A stretch of 64,000 nucleotides of DNA from Vibrio tubiashii ATCC 19109 (lineage in GTDB: Bacteria; Pseudomonadota; Gammaproteobacteria; Enterobacterales; Vibrionaceae), in NCBI RefSeq assembly GCF_000772105.1, contig NZ_CP009356.1, positions 124,001 through 188,000 of the forward strand. The letters are read 5' to 3'. The notes under the pieces are model-generated. The model was not told the origin of the DNA, did not search any database, and worked only from the letters and a program-made list of their open reading frames with translations. Positions 46,701 through 54,709 of this stretch are shown one piece after another (within the stretch, counting starts at the first letter, position 1; every line of letters starts with the position of its first letter). The position numbers and the translations under genes are program-made.

Positions 46701-49700
46701 GCGTGATCCTGGGTGGACTCGCGGTTGGTTTTACCGCTCTGGCACAGGCGTTTGGTGAAGTCGCAGAGGATGCCAAAGCCGTCGGTCGTTACTTCGCCGC
46801 GGTCGACTCCGCGTATCACAGCGGGGGGTATGCGCTGGTGGATAAAACTCTCGATGATGGCAGCCGTTACCACGCGCTTGAGCCCAAAGATGGGGCAGTG
46901 ATCAACCAAATAGACCTTCAAACGGGTCAAGTGCATTTTGATAGTCAATACATCTACCGTACCCATCATGGCAGCACGGGATCGGGGGCGATTAACTACT
47001 TTTTCTGGGCCGGTGATTTCCCTAGGATGATCAGAGACAAATCCCAAGCGATCAATGTTAGAGCCGGCATTGGCTATAACGAGACGACAAACATTAACGC
47101 CAGTGATAGGGCTTTGATTTTGCCTGCCACACCAAAGTCGTACATTAGCTATCAATATCAGATCTTACCCGGGTCCACCACACGTCATGATTCCGGTTTT
47201 AGTGTGATTCGTCGTCTCGAAGAGGATCGTCGATTCGATTATGACTTTTACATTTTTCCTTCGGAATACACGATACGTAAGATCACACAAGAATATGTCC
47301 ACACCAATATCAACGTGAATCTGGATGCGCAAAATCGCCAAATTCTGATGCGTAAATTGGGCAAAGAGCTGAGTGGTAAATTGCACTATGCCTTTAACGG
47401 CAAAGGGGGGGAATACCATATCAGTCTGCAATCGGGGGCCAGCCTTTCTTTGCAAGTGACGTCTCGTAGAGACCGAAGTACGCGCTGGATCCTTGATGCA
47501 CGCCAGTTGTCATCCGATCACCTTGAAGTCACCCGTGATCACCTCAATATCGGCGGCGTCAGAGTCAACCTACCCGGATTGTCCTGGGGGAGCATTGCGG
47601 TGATCAACAAACACAACGAAGTGCTCGTTGTTGACCCAGAAAACAGCCGCTACCAAATCACGTCGGAAGATGCCTCTTCTTGGCAGAATGCTGAACAATT
47701 ACACCAGCATATCCAGTCTGAAGTGGCCAAGCACCACCTCGACAGCGCATTTGTGGCTGTTGAAAACTTTGTGCCTCAAGATCAGGACCACTCTGTTGGC
47801 CTGGCCTACTATCAAGTTGATCAGCAGCGGTTTATTTATACCCCATCGCCCGCTCACAGTGACTTCCTAAGCGATGCCAAGCTCGTGGCTCAGACGGGGG
47901 ATCTTGCGTGGTTTAACAAAGACAACCAAGTGTGGCTAGTGAACATCGCCGAGTCGCGCATTGTGGCTCAGTATCGCGCCTTCGGTTGGGACTACGCTCA
48001 TGGCAAAGCGGCCAGCCGGGTGTGGCAAGAAAATCAGCGCCTCTACTGGTCAATCGAGCAGCAAACCAACGCTGGTCATCCGGCTAAATGGACCTATGTA
48101 CTGGACGAAAACAGCATGAAGTTGGTCGATGTGAACGGCGACCTTCAGTTGTTAGATAACCTCATGGCCGACACGGCGCCGAATCGAGCCACGACGAACT
48201 ATTTCTTCCAGTCATTCCAAGCCGGTGTCGAGGGGGAAATTGACCTGAGAGCAGATCGATGGATAGAGGCAAGCCTAAGCGACGTTATTTCCGTGTCAGC
48301 GAATAAACAAGGGCAGAAACACAGGTACTGGGTCCTCGCAGAGCAGAGGGGCGACCTAGGCGTGATCCACGCCAATCTCAACACTCAGCCTGACGATCTG
48401 ATCCTTGCTTTGGTGCAAAACAAGGGGGAAACCGATCAACACTACTTCTTCTATTCCCACAGCCAACAGCGTTTGTATTACCAAGCAAGTAACCGTTCCC
48501 AGGCTCGCTCGGTGTCCTTACCGGAATTCAGTGGCGGTTTACGTAACGTCTTAGATAACCAACATCAACTCTTTGCCATCGCCAACGATCAAACCTTATG
48601 GCTAGCAGACCAAACGCCAAGACTGGCTGGTGTGACGTCGCATTGGCTACAGAGCCACCATCAACAGGTCCTGCCACAATTGAAGGCCTTAAGTGAAAAA
48701 GCCGCTGCGAAACTTGCCCAACTGGTGCTGCTCGGTATGACAGATAGCCAAGGCGAGACGGTGAACCTGTGGTACGACAATCAGTCCGCGACGTTGATCA
48801 GAGCGGGCAGCAACCTCAATGGTCAGCACTTGAATTTTCTGGGGCTAACGGCAGATCAACAATGGGCTTGGTTGTACAATCACGACGATGCCAGCCTGTA
48901 TCGTCAGGCCGTCGTAAACGATGATCTCATACTGGACGACAAGCTCGTGTTACAAGGTGAAGTGGCTGACGCGGAGCAATTTGCGACGCTGGCGGGGGAA
49001 TTGACCCACGCGGCTTGGCAGGGGCAATCTCTGCAACTGTCCACCCGTGACGGCCTCGTGGTCGAGTTAAGCGCAAACGCGGGCCCTATGGACAAACCGA
49101 TACTCAGAGCGGTCACGATGGAATGGCAAACTCACCACCAATATCGCCACCAAGCCATTGATGCGCTTGAAAGCGAGTATCAATTGCCTAAGCAGGTCCG
49201 TCTTCTGGGCTCAGTACCGAGCTGGTATTTGCATGAATCTGGACGTACCGTCACGGCGCCGGGGCTGGATGTCCAGCATAACCTGACTTATTTAGGGCAA
49301 AGTGTTGACGGCGGCGACTATGTGTTTGATGTCGATGCACAGACGCTGTATCAGCAACATCTCACGGATCACTCCCCATTAGGGCACTTCTCGATGGCGC
49401 TCACGGAAGGTGGAACCCATTTAGTCTTGCAAGGCAGCGAAGGCAGCAAGATCCAGACTCTGCCTAGACTCAAAGGGGTGCGCTCTTTGTTGTGGAGTGG
49501 CAATAGCCGCGACTATCACTATAGCTTGGACGAGAACGACCTTGCTCACTACCAGCAAGTGTTGATTCAAAGCCACAGAGTGGGTGAGACACTGAAATTA
49601 GCCCTAGAGAACCCCAATGCATTGTTGTTGCAACGACGAGGGGACGATCTGGCCCTATACGATCCAGGCTCTCAAACCAGTATTCTGATCCAACACGTTG

Positions 49701-49834
49701 ATACGGCTGCTCTGACCAATAAAATGAAGCTGAGTACGTCGTTGGGTGAGAAATACTTGTATAAAATCCTGTCGCAAGTGGACCGCCTTTCAGCCACACC
49801 GAGTGAGATCATCCCTTATGGACAGTTAAACTAA
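43784..49834 (+). CDS. Large exported toxin: CNF-like motif, YopT-like protease, TcdA/TcdB-like translocation region
   Basis: This is a 2,016-residue protein, start after aaagga. Signal peptide ~1-25. Residues ~30-200 contain LTGCSVIV with Cys131 and His147 (YRVFHDGR), the Cys/His spacing of CNF-type glutamine deamidases. A helical region (~230-480) leads to a C58/YopT-like protease core: GRCLPLS (Cys503), RAHSMLV (His596), FYDPNF (Asp615). A hydrophobic glycine-rich pore-type segment spans ~905-990 and is followed by sequence matching the TcdA/TcdB translocation domain (ANEGIGLG; later HTNINVNLDAQNRQI and KLHYAFNGKGGEYHISL at ~1172-1215). From ~1250 to the end are irregular beta-type repeats with WxxD/WLxD patterns, possibly a propeller-like receptor-binding part. 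LifA/Efa1 also combines a C58 triad with a TcdA/TcdB-like region. There is no glycosyltransferase domain here. Confidence 0.78.
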   Translation: MKKQLIAVLVSSLMGGEALSVAHASPAPVVTLSTAEAIAQLTYSPREFLNQYTVDVIELIKNGGLPTQGQVRLETAPQGFKLRYADAPAADTTSAYFLGFNGRTNPIPAYVDVPKHVAEGTLLLTGSLTGCSVIVTDLNDTHYRVFHDGRVGSSVLYDNVVMAVDYADYQGQGVSDEVAGAYMIFKDGQWQLMLQRQEQIPHPDNPLLTTWVKRKGATGDVWIQRPNAIDDQARVEAFRQERTLAQGRLLTDAKALGLSVEPLPQDQDYQTGSSLKVDENPALAQWQDLRNALKQKTDEELAPLLERKSVLFAKLRKATGERKQHLQAQIDAINATKAFYQQSYLDGIDKSIDMDRLWLWLEKKDREGVSSVIAIDAHLKASPNQRLVDQYNTQKQALESLKGQRGDDYLFGKSNSQDIEVPGYHQGMKALDMIRLMFDDSHQLTFKQKGALVAHIKQQFQQETMRFALDKSAEVSRYMTAQGAFVTQLVPQDFVLLGRPGRCLPLSRVMATAIAQKGEPGANQFASVLFDAAAHPDSQIATNVYTTVGQLHSNTDAGLAETDAGRLSIKGIVSNLEKESLTNGSSKFMLMNTRAHSMLVGKRQFEGKSRYFFYDPNFAVFRFDSSKALQASLKEHLIKNKFARFYDAYGNASQPTFDMRSLDTAKMAEVRLSTGLSVQDLASPSDRVANLATADHAARLAQASDSLSTDLQLKSALSVLQGANLAQDFFAAAQDVYRRHRLDHAWVPVFENIEKTPSGQYRIPLIHREDNREISVLTSDERIWKFKHYYEDALGRLKKSYNFSHGELTRHASITDVEHVDGLNAAFAVQAILSWFNNHSRTAAAGDPLPQGLNTALQVHTYINLAQIAHGTVMDASKIVGLYRAALQEGQSVTSSTLSAVGHVANEGIGLGLGFASVVLDSYELAHAQNEVQKAVFGTQLAFDSASFVTTSAGIGAGLAGAGTASAVLGGAGVILGGLAVGFTALAQAFGEVAEDAKAVGRYFAAVDSAYHSGGYALVDKTLDDGSRYHALEPKDGAVINQIDLQTGQVHFDSQYIYRTHHGSTGSGAINYFFWAGDFPRMIRDKSQAINVRAGIGYNETTNINASDRALILPATPKSYISYQYQILPGSTTRHDSGFSVIRRLEEDRRFDYDFYIFPSEYTIRKITQEYVHTNINVNLDAQNRQILMRKLGKELSGKLHYAFNGKGGEYHISLQSGASLSLQVTSRRDRSTRWILDARQLSSDHLEVTRDHLNIGGVRVNLPGLSWGSIAVINKHNEVLVVDPENSRYQITSEDASSWQNAEQLHQHIQSEVAKHHLDSAFVAVENFVPQDQDHSVGLAYYQVDQQRFIYTPSPAHSDFLSDAKLVAQTGDLAWFNKDNQVWLVNIAESRIVAQYRAFGWDYAHGKAASRVWQENQRLYWSIEQQTNAGHPAKWTYVLDENSMKLVDVNGDLQLLDNLMADTAPNRATTNYFFQSFQAGVEGEIDLRADRWIEASLSDVISVSANKQGQKHRYWVLAEQRGDLGVIHANLNTQPDDLILALVQNKGETDQHYFFYSHSQQRLYYQASNRSQARSVSLPEFSGGLRNVLDNQHQLFAIANDQTLWLADQTPRLAGVTSHWLQSHHQQVLPQLKALSEKAAAKLAQLVLLGMTDSQGETVNLWYDNQSATLIRAGSNLNGQHLNFLGLTADQQWAWLYNHDDASLYRQAVVNDDLILDDKLVLQGEVADAEQFATLAGELTHAAWQGQSLQLSTRDGLVVELSANAGPMDKPILRAVTMEWQTHHQYRHQAIDALESEYQLPKQVRLLGSVPSWYLHESGRTVTAPGLDVQHNLTYLGQSVDGGDYVFDVDAQTLYQQHLTDHSPLGHFSMALTEGGTHLVLQGSEGSKIQTLPRLKGVRSLLWSGNSRDYHYSLDENDLAHYQQVLIQSHRVGETLKLALENPNALLLQRRGDDLALYDPGSQTSILIQHVDTAALTNKMKLSTSLGEKYLYKILSQVDRLSATPSEIIPYGQLN

Positions 49835-49871
49835 AGCGGCCATCTCGCGCCACCATTCTGGTGGGTTTAAC

Positions 49872-49925
49872 GAGGCAGTCAGCCCTGCGGTTCGCTGCCT
49901 CAATTGAGCGCTCGTCATCGAGCGC
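49872..49925 (+). terminator. Tandem hairpins after the toxin gene
   Basis: GAGGCAG (49872-49878) pairs with CTGCCTC (49895-49901). A second stem, GCGCTCG (49908-49914) with CGAGCGC (49919-49925) around a TCAT loop, is followed by CTTTTTCC. The second is a good rho-independent terminator. Confidence 0.75.
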
Positions 49926-49966
49926 CTTTTTCCTGCCGCTCACTCGTGGCCCCCCTTGGCAAGACA

Positions 49967-49980
49967 CCCCCCCCCCCCCC
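49967..49980. repeat. Tract of 14 consecutive C residues
   Basis: Fourteen uninterrupted Cs lie about 95 bp upstream of the creB start. Homopolymers this long slip during replication and, in promoters, can give phase variation. A length error from sequencing is possible. Confidence 0.9.
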
Positions 49981-50075
49981 TCAGTCACACTTGTGTTCCC
50001 GATTTCCCAAGGTAGTATAAGTGACATCGTGCCCTCTGATAGTGGGCTTTCCTCACCGAAACGAAGAGACCTCCT

Positions 50076-50768
50076 TTGAGTGACCCATTGACTGTCGTCA
50101 TCATTGAAGACGAACCCGCGATTGCAGACACCTTAATCCATGTCTTAGAAATGGACGGTTACCCGGTTCAGTGGTTTGCGACCGCTGAACAAGGTTTGGC
50201 GTATTTGCGTCAACACCCTGTGGCGTTGCTCGTCTTAGACGTTGGGTTGCCCGATGGCAACGGATTTGAGCTGTGCAAAACCATCCGAGACTTTTCTGCG
50301 GTACCCATTATTTTCTTAACCGCGCGCAATGAGGAGATAGATCGCGTGGTCGGCTTAGAAATCGGGGCTGACGACTACGTGACCAAACCCTTCAGCCCAC
50401 GAGAGATGCTGGCCAGAATCAAGCTCAGAATCAAAGCGCGAACGGCCTTTCCTCAGTCCGAGTCAATGCAATCTTCATCGGATCAGGCCCTCGTTGCGCA
50501 GCACTTTGACTACTGCGTGAATGCACAACCATTGGGGCTCACCGCGGTTGAATTTAAGATCTTGCGTCAACTCCTCTCCCACTCAGATCAGGTTTTCAGT
50601 CGCGAGCAACTGATGGTCGCCGCGGACATGACTCCGGACGCGGTGTATGAGCGCAACATTGATTCGCATATCAAGGCCATTCGTCACAAACTCAAACCGT
50701 ATGCGATGGCAGAGCGGATCGTGACCAAACGGGGGTTTGGTTACTTCTACAACGGGCAAAGTGAATGA
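50076..50768 (+). CDS. creB: CreB-like response regulator
   Basis: This is a 230-residue OmpR-family regulator closely matching CreB: VVIIEDEPAIADTLIHVLEMDGY, the phospho-acceptor Asp in LLVLDVGLPDGNGFELC, FLTARNEEIDRVVGLEIGADDYVTKPFSPREMLARI, and a winged helix with ERNIDSHIKAIRHKLK. No ATG precedes the receiver domain; a TTG at 50076 (LSDPLTVV) is the likely start, about three codons shorter at the N-terminus than CreB of E. coli. The stop overlaps the creC start (ATGA). CreBC responds to carbon source and metabolic state in enterobacteria and to beta-lactam exposure in Aeromonas and Pseudomonas. Confidence 0.85.
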   Translation: MSDPLTVVIIEDEPAIADTLIHVLEMDGYPVQWFATAEQGLAYLRQHPVALLVLDVGLPDGNGFELCKTIRDFSAVPIIFLTARNEEIDRVVGLEIGADDYVTKPFSPREMLARIKLRIKARTAFPQSESMQSSSDQALVAQHFDYCVNAQPLGLTAVEFKILRQLLSHSDQVFSREQLMVAADMTPDAVYERNIDSHIKAIRHKLKPYAMAERIVTKRGFGYFYNGQSE

Positions 50769-52210
50769 TGCGACGCTGGCCAAGGATCCCGCTAGGGCTG
50801 AGACTGTTTGCGCTCTATTTCATTTTGGTCGGGATCACCGCGTACACCGTCAGCCAAACGGTGATCCAAGAACTCAAACCCACCGTCCGTCAAACCACCG
50901 AAGAGACGTTGGTGGATATGGCCAACTTGTTGGCGGTACTGGCGGAAGAGGACGTCGCCAATCACCAATTGTCACAAAGTCGATTTGCGGCTCTACTCCG
51001 CGCTTACGGTCAACGTGAACCTCAAGCTCGCATTTGGGAAATTGGTAAGAAAGCCATCAATCATCGTATCTACATTACCGATCAGCATGGCATCGTGATC
51101 GCTGACTCGTGGCAACAAGATATTGGTCAGGATTACTCGCAATGGAACGACGTTTACCTAACCTTGCGCGGCCAGTATGGCGCACGCAGTACCATCGAAG
51201 ATCCCAATGACCCCTCTTCCACGGTCATGCACGTTGCCGCGCCAATCTATTCAGATGGCCAGATCATTGGCAGTGTCACCGTGGCTAAGTCCAATCGTTC
51301 GGTTCAGCCCTTCATCGACTTGTCCAAGCGCAATGTTTGGTTTTGGCTAGTGTGGATGAGTGGCCTTGTTTTGGTCGCAGGTGCGTTGTTCGCTTGGCGT
51401 ATTCACAGCGCTTTGCATAAACTTGAAGACTACGCGACCAAAATGGGCCAGGGGGACAAGGTCCCGAAACCCACCTTTCGAGTCTTTTATGAATACGGCA
51501 CGCTGAGTGATGCCTTGGAGACAATGCGCAATCAACTCGATGGCAAGCAGTACGTTGAAGACTATGTACAGACGCTGACTCACGAACTGAAAAGCCCGTT
51601 GTCGGCCATTAAGGGCGCCAGTGAGATCTTACAGACCCCGCTTGACGGTGACAGGGTCACCCGCTTTGCCCGCAACATTGAACGCGAAAGCGAACGAATG
51701 CAGTCCCTCATCGACAAGTTATTGGAGCTGGCTCGCCTTGAAAAGCAACCCGCGTTGGAGAGCGTCGAGTCAATCGCTTTGCGAGACATGGTGGTTAACG
51801 TCACGGCCTCCGCAGACGCTCGATTAAGTCATCTTGCGGTTCGTTGTGACTGCCTCATCTCACCCGATGACACCTGTCTTGGTGATCCGTTTTTGCTTCA
51901 GCAAGCGCTGTTTAACTTGATGGACAACGCCCTCGACTTTGTTGCCCCACAGGGCGAGATTGTATGGCAAGCCCAGCGAAGCCCGGGACAGCTTGCGCTG
52001 TCTATTTTCAATAGTGGCCCACCTATCCCGGCTTACGCCCTGCCTCGCCTCACCGAACGCTTTTATTCACTCGCGCGCAGCAATGGGGTCAAAAGCACCG
52101 GATTGGGCCTGAATTTTGTCGAACAAGTGATGAAGCTCCATCAAGGAACGCTGACAATCAGCAATGTAGAGCACGGGGTCAAAGTCACCCTCACAATGCC
52201 AACTCCATAA
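50765..52210 (+). CDS. creC: CreC-like sensor histidine kinase
   Basis: This is a 481-residue sensor kinase, cognate to CreB. N-terminal helix (LRLFALYFILVGITAYTV), periplasmic domain (about 35-180, including YITDQHGIVIADSW and HVAAPIYSDGQIIGSVTV, a CreC hallmark), second helix (VWFWLVWMSGLVLVAGALFAW), HAMP, the phospho-acceptor in LTHELKSPLSAIKGASEIL, N box LFNLMDNALDFV and glycine box STGLGLNFVEQV. Length equals E. coli CreC (474) within a few residues. The start overlaps creB by 4 bp; a second ATG at 50768 is equally possible. The creD gene follows after 74 bp. Confidence 0.9.
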   Translation: MMRRWPRIPLGLRLFALYFILVGITAYTVSQTVIQELKPTVRQTTEETLVDMANLLAVLAEEDVANHQLSQSRFAALLRAYGQREPQARIWEIGKKAINHRIYITDQHGIVIADSWQQDIGQDYSQWNDVYLTLRGQYGARSTIEDPNDPSSTVMHVAAPIYSDGQIIGSVTVAKSNRSVQPFIDLSKRNVWFWLVWMSGLVLVAGALFAWRIHSALHKLEDYATKMGQGDKVPKPTFRVFYEYGTLSDALETMRNQLDGKQYVEDYVQTLTHELKSPLSAIKGASEILQTPLDGDRVTRFARNIERESERMQSLIDKLLELARLEKQPALESVESIALRDMVVNVTASADARLSHLAVRCDCLISPDDTCLGDPFLLQQALFNLMDNALDFVAPQGEIVWQAQRSPGQLALSIFNSGPPIPAYALPRLTERFYSLARSNGVKSTGLGLNFVEQVMKLHQGTLTISNVEHGVKVTLTMPTP

Positions 52211-52240
52211 AAACTCCACATTCGCTCCATTCTGTCTCCA
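52203..52240 (+). promoter_or_regulatory. Four phased CTCCA half-sites (cre-tag-like) before creD
   Basis: CTCCA occurs at 52203, 52214, 52225 and 52236, each exactly 11 bp after the previous one (CTCCA-N6, four times). The first overlaps the creC stop. The known CreB site in enterobacteria and Aeromonas is TTCAC-N6-TTCAC with the same spacing, so these are probably CreB half-sites of altered sequence. Confidence 0.72.
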
Positions 52241-52284
52241 TATCCCTGAGGTAACGTGGTGTCTTCAGCTAAGGAGAAGACACG

Positions 52285-53622
52285 ATGAAACACATCCTCA
52301 ACCACCCGCTCGGCCTCAAATTCGCATTGGTGCTGTTGCTGTTCCTACTACTGCAAATCCCGCTGTCGATGGTCAGCGGCCTGATTTCCGAGCGTACCCT
52401 ACGTCAAGACACCGTGCGCAGTGATATCGCCCGTAGCAGCAGCGGCCCGCAGCGTATTATTGGGCCTTTTATCCACATCACTTATACTGAGAGCCGTTTT
52501 CACAATGAGACTCTGCACGTCACCGAGCGCCAACACGTTATATTGCCCGATACCTTTAATCTCGGCGCTGAGCTCGACAGTTTTGAGAAATACCGCGGTA
52601 TCTATCGTGCGCGTCTGTATCATGCTCAGACCCGTTTGACCGGCCACTTTGACCTGTCGGAGCTTGACGCGTTGCGAGGCCATGATATCAACGACATTCG
52701 ATTAGTGGTCGGTATAGAAGACAGTCGAGGCTTGATGACGCTGGGCGATATGCGTGTCGCCAACCATGCGATAGAGGTCTTCCCTGGGACTGGGCTCAGC
52801 GCCATCTCACAAGGCTTTCATCAGCCTCTGGATCTCGCACAGCTCGATACCCACCAACCCCTGACGTTCGACCTCCAGTTTCTGTTACAAGGAATGGGGA
52901 AACTTCAGGTCGCACCGATTGGTGACCAATCCCGTGTCGAGCTGCGTTCATCTTGGCCCCATCCCAGTTTCATTGGCGATTATCTGCCTGTCACCGCCCA
53001 AGTGGCAGAGTCGGGGTTTGAGGCTCAGTGGCAGAGCAATAATTTCTCAACCAACATGGCTCAATTGCTGCGCAACTGCCTTACCGGTGACCACCAATGT
53101 TACGAACTGGAGCAACGACAGATGGGCGTCGACTTGATCGATCCGGTCGACCACTACCTCAAATCTCACCGCGCGACGAACTATTCATTACTGGTGATCA
53201 CGTTAGTCTTTGCCAGTTTCTTTCTGCTCGAGCTGTTTCAAGCTCGTCCCGTGCATCCGGTGCAATACGGCTTTGTCGGCCTCGCACTTGCGTTGTTCTA
53301 TCTGCTGCTCATCTCGATGAGTGAGCACCTTGGCTTTAACTGGGCCTATGGGCTATCGGCGTTAGCCTCCACAAGCTTACTGAGTATCTATGTCACGGGG
53401 GTGTTGCAGCGCCGTGCGCATGGCGTGATATTCGTTGGGGGGTTATTGCTTCTGTATGGCCTGCTGTTTGGGCTGTTGCAAGCGGAAAGTTACGCGCTGC
53501 TGATGGGCACACTGCTGTGCTTTACCATCTTGAGTTTCGTCATGATCCTCACCCGTCATATTGACTGGTATCGTCGTCACCCTGCCCGCCCTCACTCGGA
53601 CGTTGACCATGAGCGAAGCTAA
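52285..53622 (+). CDS. creD: CreD-like inner membrane protein
   Basis: This is a 445-residue inner-membrane protein of the CreD family, the main output gene of CreBC. One N-terminal helix (LKFALVLLLFLLLQIPLSMVSGLISER) is followed by a large periplasmic domain (about 35-295, with RSSSGPQRIIGPFIHITYTE and FEAQWQSNNFSTNMAQLL) and about five C-terminal helices (SLLVITLVFASFFLLELFQ, PVQYGFVGLALALFYLLLIS and on). Length equals E. coli CreD (450). Good ribosome binding site (aaggag). CreD affects envelope integrity and colicin/beta-lactam phenotypes in related bacteria; its biochemical activity is unknown. The stop overlaps the next gene. Confidence 0.9.
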   Translation: MKHILNHPLGLKFALVLLLFLLLQIPLSMVSGLISERTLRQDTVRSDIARSSSGPQRIIGPFIHITYTESRFHNETLHVTERQHVILPDTFNLGAELDSFEKYRGIYRARLYHAQTRLTGHFDLSELDALRGHDINDIRLVVGIEDSRGLMTLGDMRVANHAIEVFPGTGLSAISQGFHQPLDLAQLDTHQPLTFDLQFLLQGMGKLQVAPIGDQSRVELRSSWPHPSFIGDYLPVTAQVAESGFEAQWQSNNFSTNMAQLLRNCLTGDHQCYELEQRQMGVDLIDPVDHYLKSHRATNYSLLVITLVFASFFLLELFQARPVHPVQYGFVGLALALFYLLLISMSEHLGFNWAYGLSALASTSLLSIYVTGVLQRRAHGVIFVGGLLLLYGLLFGLLQAESYALLMGTLLCFTILSFVMILTRHIDWYRRHPARPHSDVDHERS

Positions 53623-54010
53623 ATCAACGCCCCCAGTGGAGGTTGACTGGCGCCCTCTCTGGCGCTGGTCACCGCAATACGCCATCAGAAGTCTGGCGTG
53701 CTTGTTACTTTTGTGGCTCATTGCATGGGGTCTGCGAGATCCGGTGATTCGCCCAACCGTTGGCGATGCGCTTGTTGTGATCTGGCTCCACACCACATTG
53801 GCTGCCGTCTTGGCGCTCTCCCCTAAGAGACTTGCCCTGATCGCGGTAACGGTCGCTTATCTGGTGGAGTTGGGGCAGTGGTATCAGTTGGCCACATTAC
53901 TCAATCTGGGATCGGCCTGGTCGTGGGTCATCGGAACCACATTCGATTGGCTTGATCTTGTGGCGTACAGCATAGGAGGCGTGATCGCATGGCAGCAAGA
54001 CGCGAGATAG
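53609..54010 (+). CDS. DUF2809-family small membrane protein
   Basis: This is a 133-residue membrane protein with four helices. The C-terminal pattern YLVELGQWYQLATLLNLGSAWSWVIGTTFDWLDLVAYSIGGVIAW has the Glu-Leu...Gly...Phe-Asp-Trp-x-Asp features of the DUF2809 family. I chose the ATG at 53609 (MSEAKS), which overlaps the creD stop by 14 bp, over the longer frame. It is therefore the fourth gene of the cre operon. Function unknown; homologues often sit next to creD or permease genes. Confidence 0.75.
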   Translation: MSEAKSTPPVEVDWRPLWRWSPQYAIRSLACLLLLWLIAWGLRDPVIRPTVGDALVVIWLHTTLAAVLALSPKRLALIAVTVAYLVELGQWYQLATLLNLGSAWSWVIGTTFDWLDLVAYSIGGVIAWQQDAR

Positions 54011-54012
54011 GC

Positions 54013-54114
54013 ATGAGACCCGAGAAGATCAAAAAACGCAGGCCCACCCGGCCCCGCTTTCTTGAAACGGTGTCCGCGTGGGCTAAGCGCCACCCCGAAC
54101 TGTTGAAACCTTAG
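54013..54114 (+). CDS. Possible 33-residue basic small protein
   Basis: ATG at 54013, two bases past the DUF2809 stop, opens a 33-codon frame (MRPEKIKKRRPTRPRF and on, ending HPELLKP). It is highly basic with a short amphipathic helix. The tight spacing to the cre operon favours translation; no family is recognised. Confidence 0.3.
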   Translation: MRPEKIKKRRPTRPRFLETVSAWAKRHPELLKP

Positions 54115-54228
54115 TTTTCACCGCAATATTTAGCATATGCCAATTACCCCTTTTATAGTGACCTTGTCTAAAAGAACGCCGCAGGCGCACACGCGCCCGC
54201 GTATGAGGAACCTAACCAGAGGGATACT

Positions 54229-54705
54229 ATGCACACTTTACGTCCAGCCGACCATCGTCGTTGCCAAGTCTGTCATCAGGCTTTTTTTTCTGATCGGCCT
54301 ATCCAGTTTCACGCCGTGAATGATGACGCCGTTCAAGCCACGCTTATCCCAAACCATCAGGTCGAAGGCTACGATGGTCTTATGCAAGGAGGACTGATCA
54401 GTGCCTTGCATGACAGTGCGATGTTGCACTGCCTTTACCTGCGCCACGTGCATGCCATGACTGTCCATTTAGCGACCCGTTTTCACCAGCCAATCCAGTT
54501 GGGACAAGCGATAGACATCCAGGCTCGTTGGGTCAAGAGCCGCCGAAGCGTTCACTGGTTACACAGTCAGATCACTCAAGGCAACACCGTGTGTTCGACC
54601 GCCAGTAGCCAATTTATGACCCTCCCCTCCTCTCACCACAGTAAGACCGCTTGTGGCACGAACAAAAAAAGGATAATAATGAATGCATTATCAAACATGG
54701 ATTGA
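54229..54705 (+). CDS. PaaI-like hotdog-fold thioesterase
   Basis: This is a 158-residue hotdog-fold protein. The family pattern is GYDGLMQGGLISALHDSAMLHCLY (about residues 47-70), with the usual glycine pair and the catalytic-type Asp (HDSAM), although the common His before GG is Gln here. AMTVHLATRFHQPIQLGQ is the second conserved strand pair. An N-terminal CxxC (RRCQVCHQ) is unusual. It probably hydrolyses an acyl-CoA or acyl-ACP thioester. Good ribosome binding site (agaggga). The LysR gene begins 4 bp downstream, so the two are cotranscribed. The substrate is unknown. Confidence 0.75.
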   Translation: MHTLRPADHRRCQVCHQAFFSDRPIQFHAVNDDAVQATLIPNHQVEGYDGLMQGGLISALHDSAMLHCLYLRHVHAMTVHLATRFHQPIQLGQAIDIQARWVKSRRSVHWLHSQITQGNTVCSTASSQFMTLPSSHHSKTACGTNKKRIIMNALSNMD

Positions 54706-54709
54706 ATTT

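Noticed and set aside
43784..49834. Glycosyltransferase (DxD) domain as in TcdB or LifA
   Set aside because: No glycosyltransferase-like Trp/DxD segment is found in the N-terminal part; the sequence there carries the LTGC...His motif instead.
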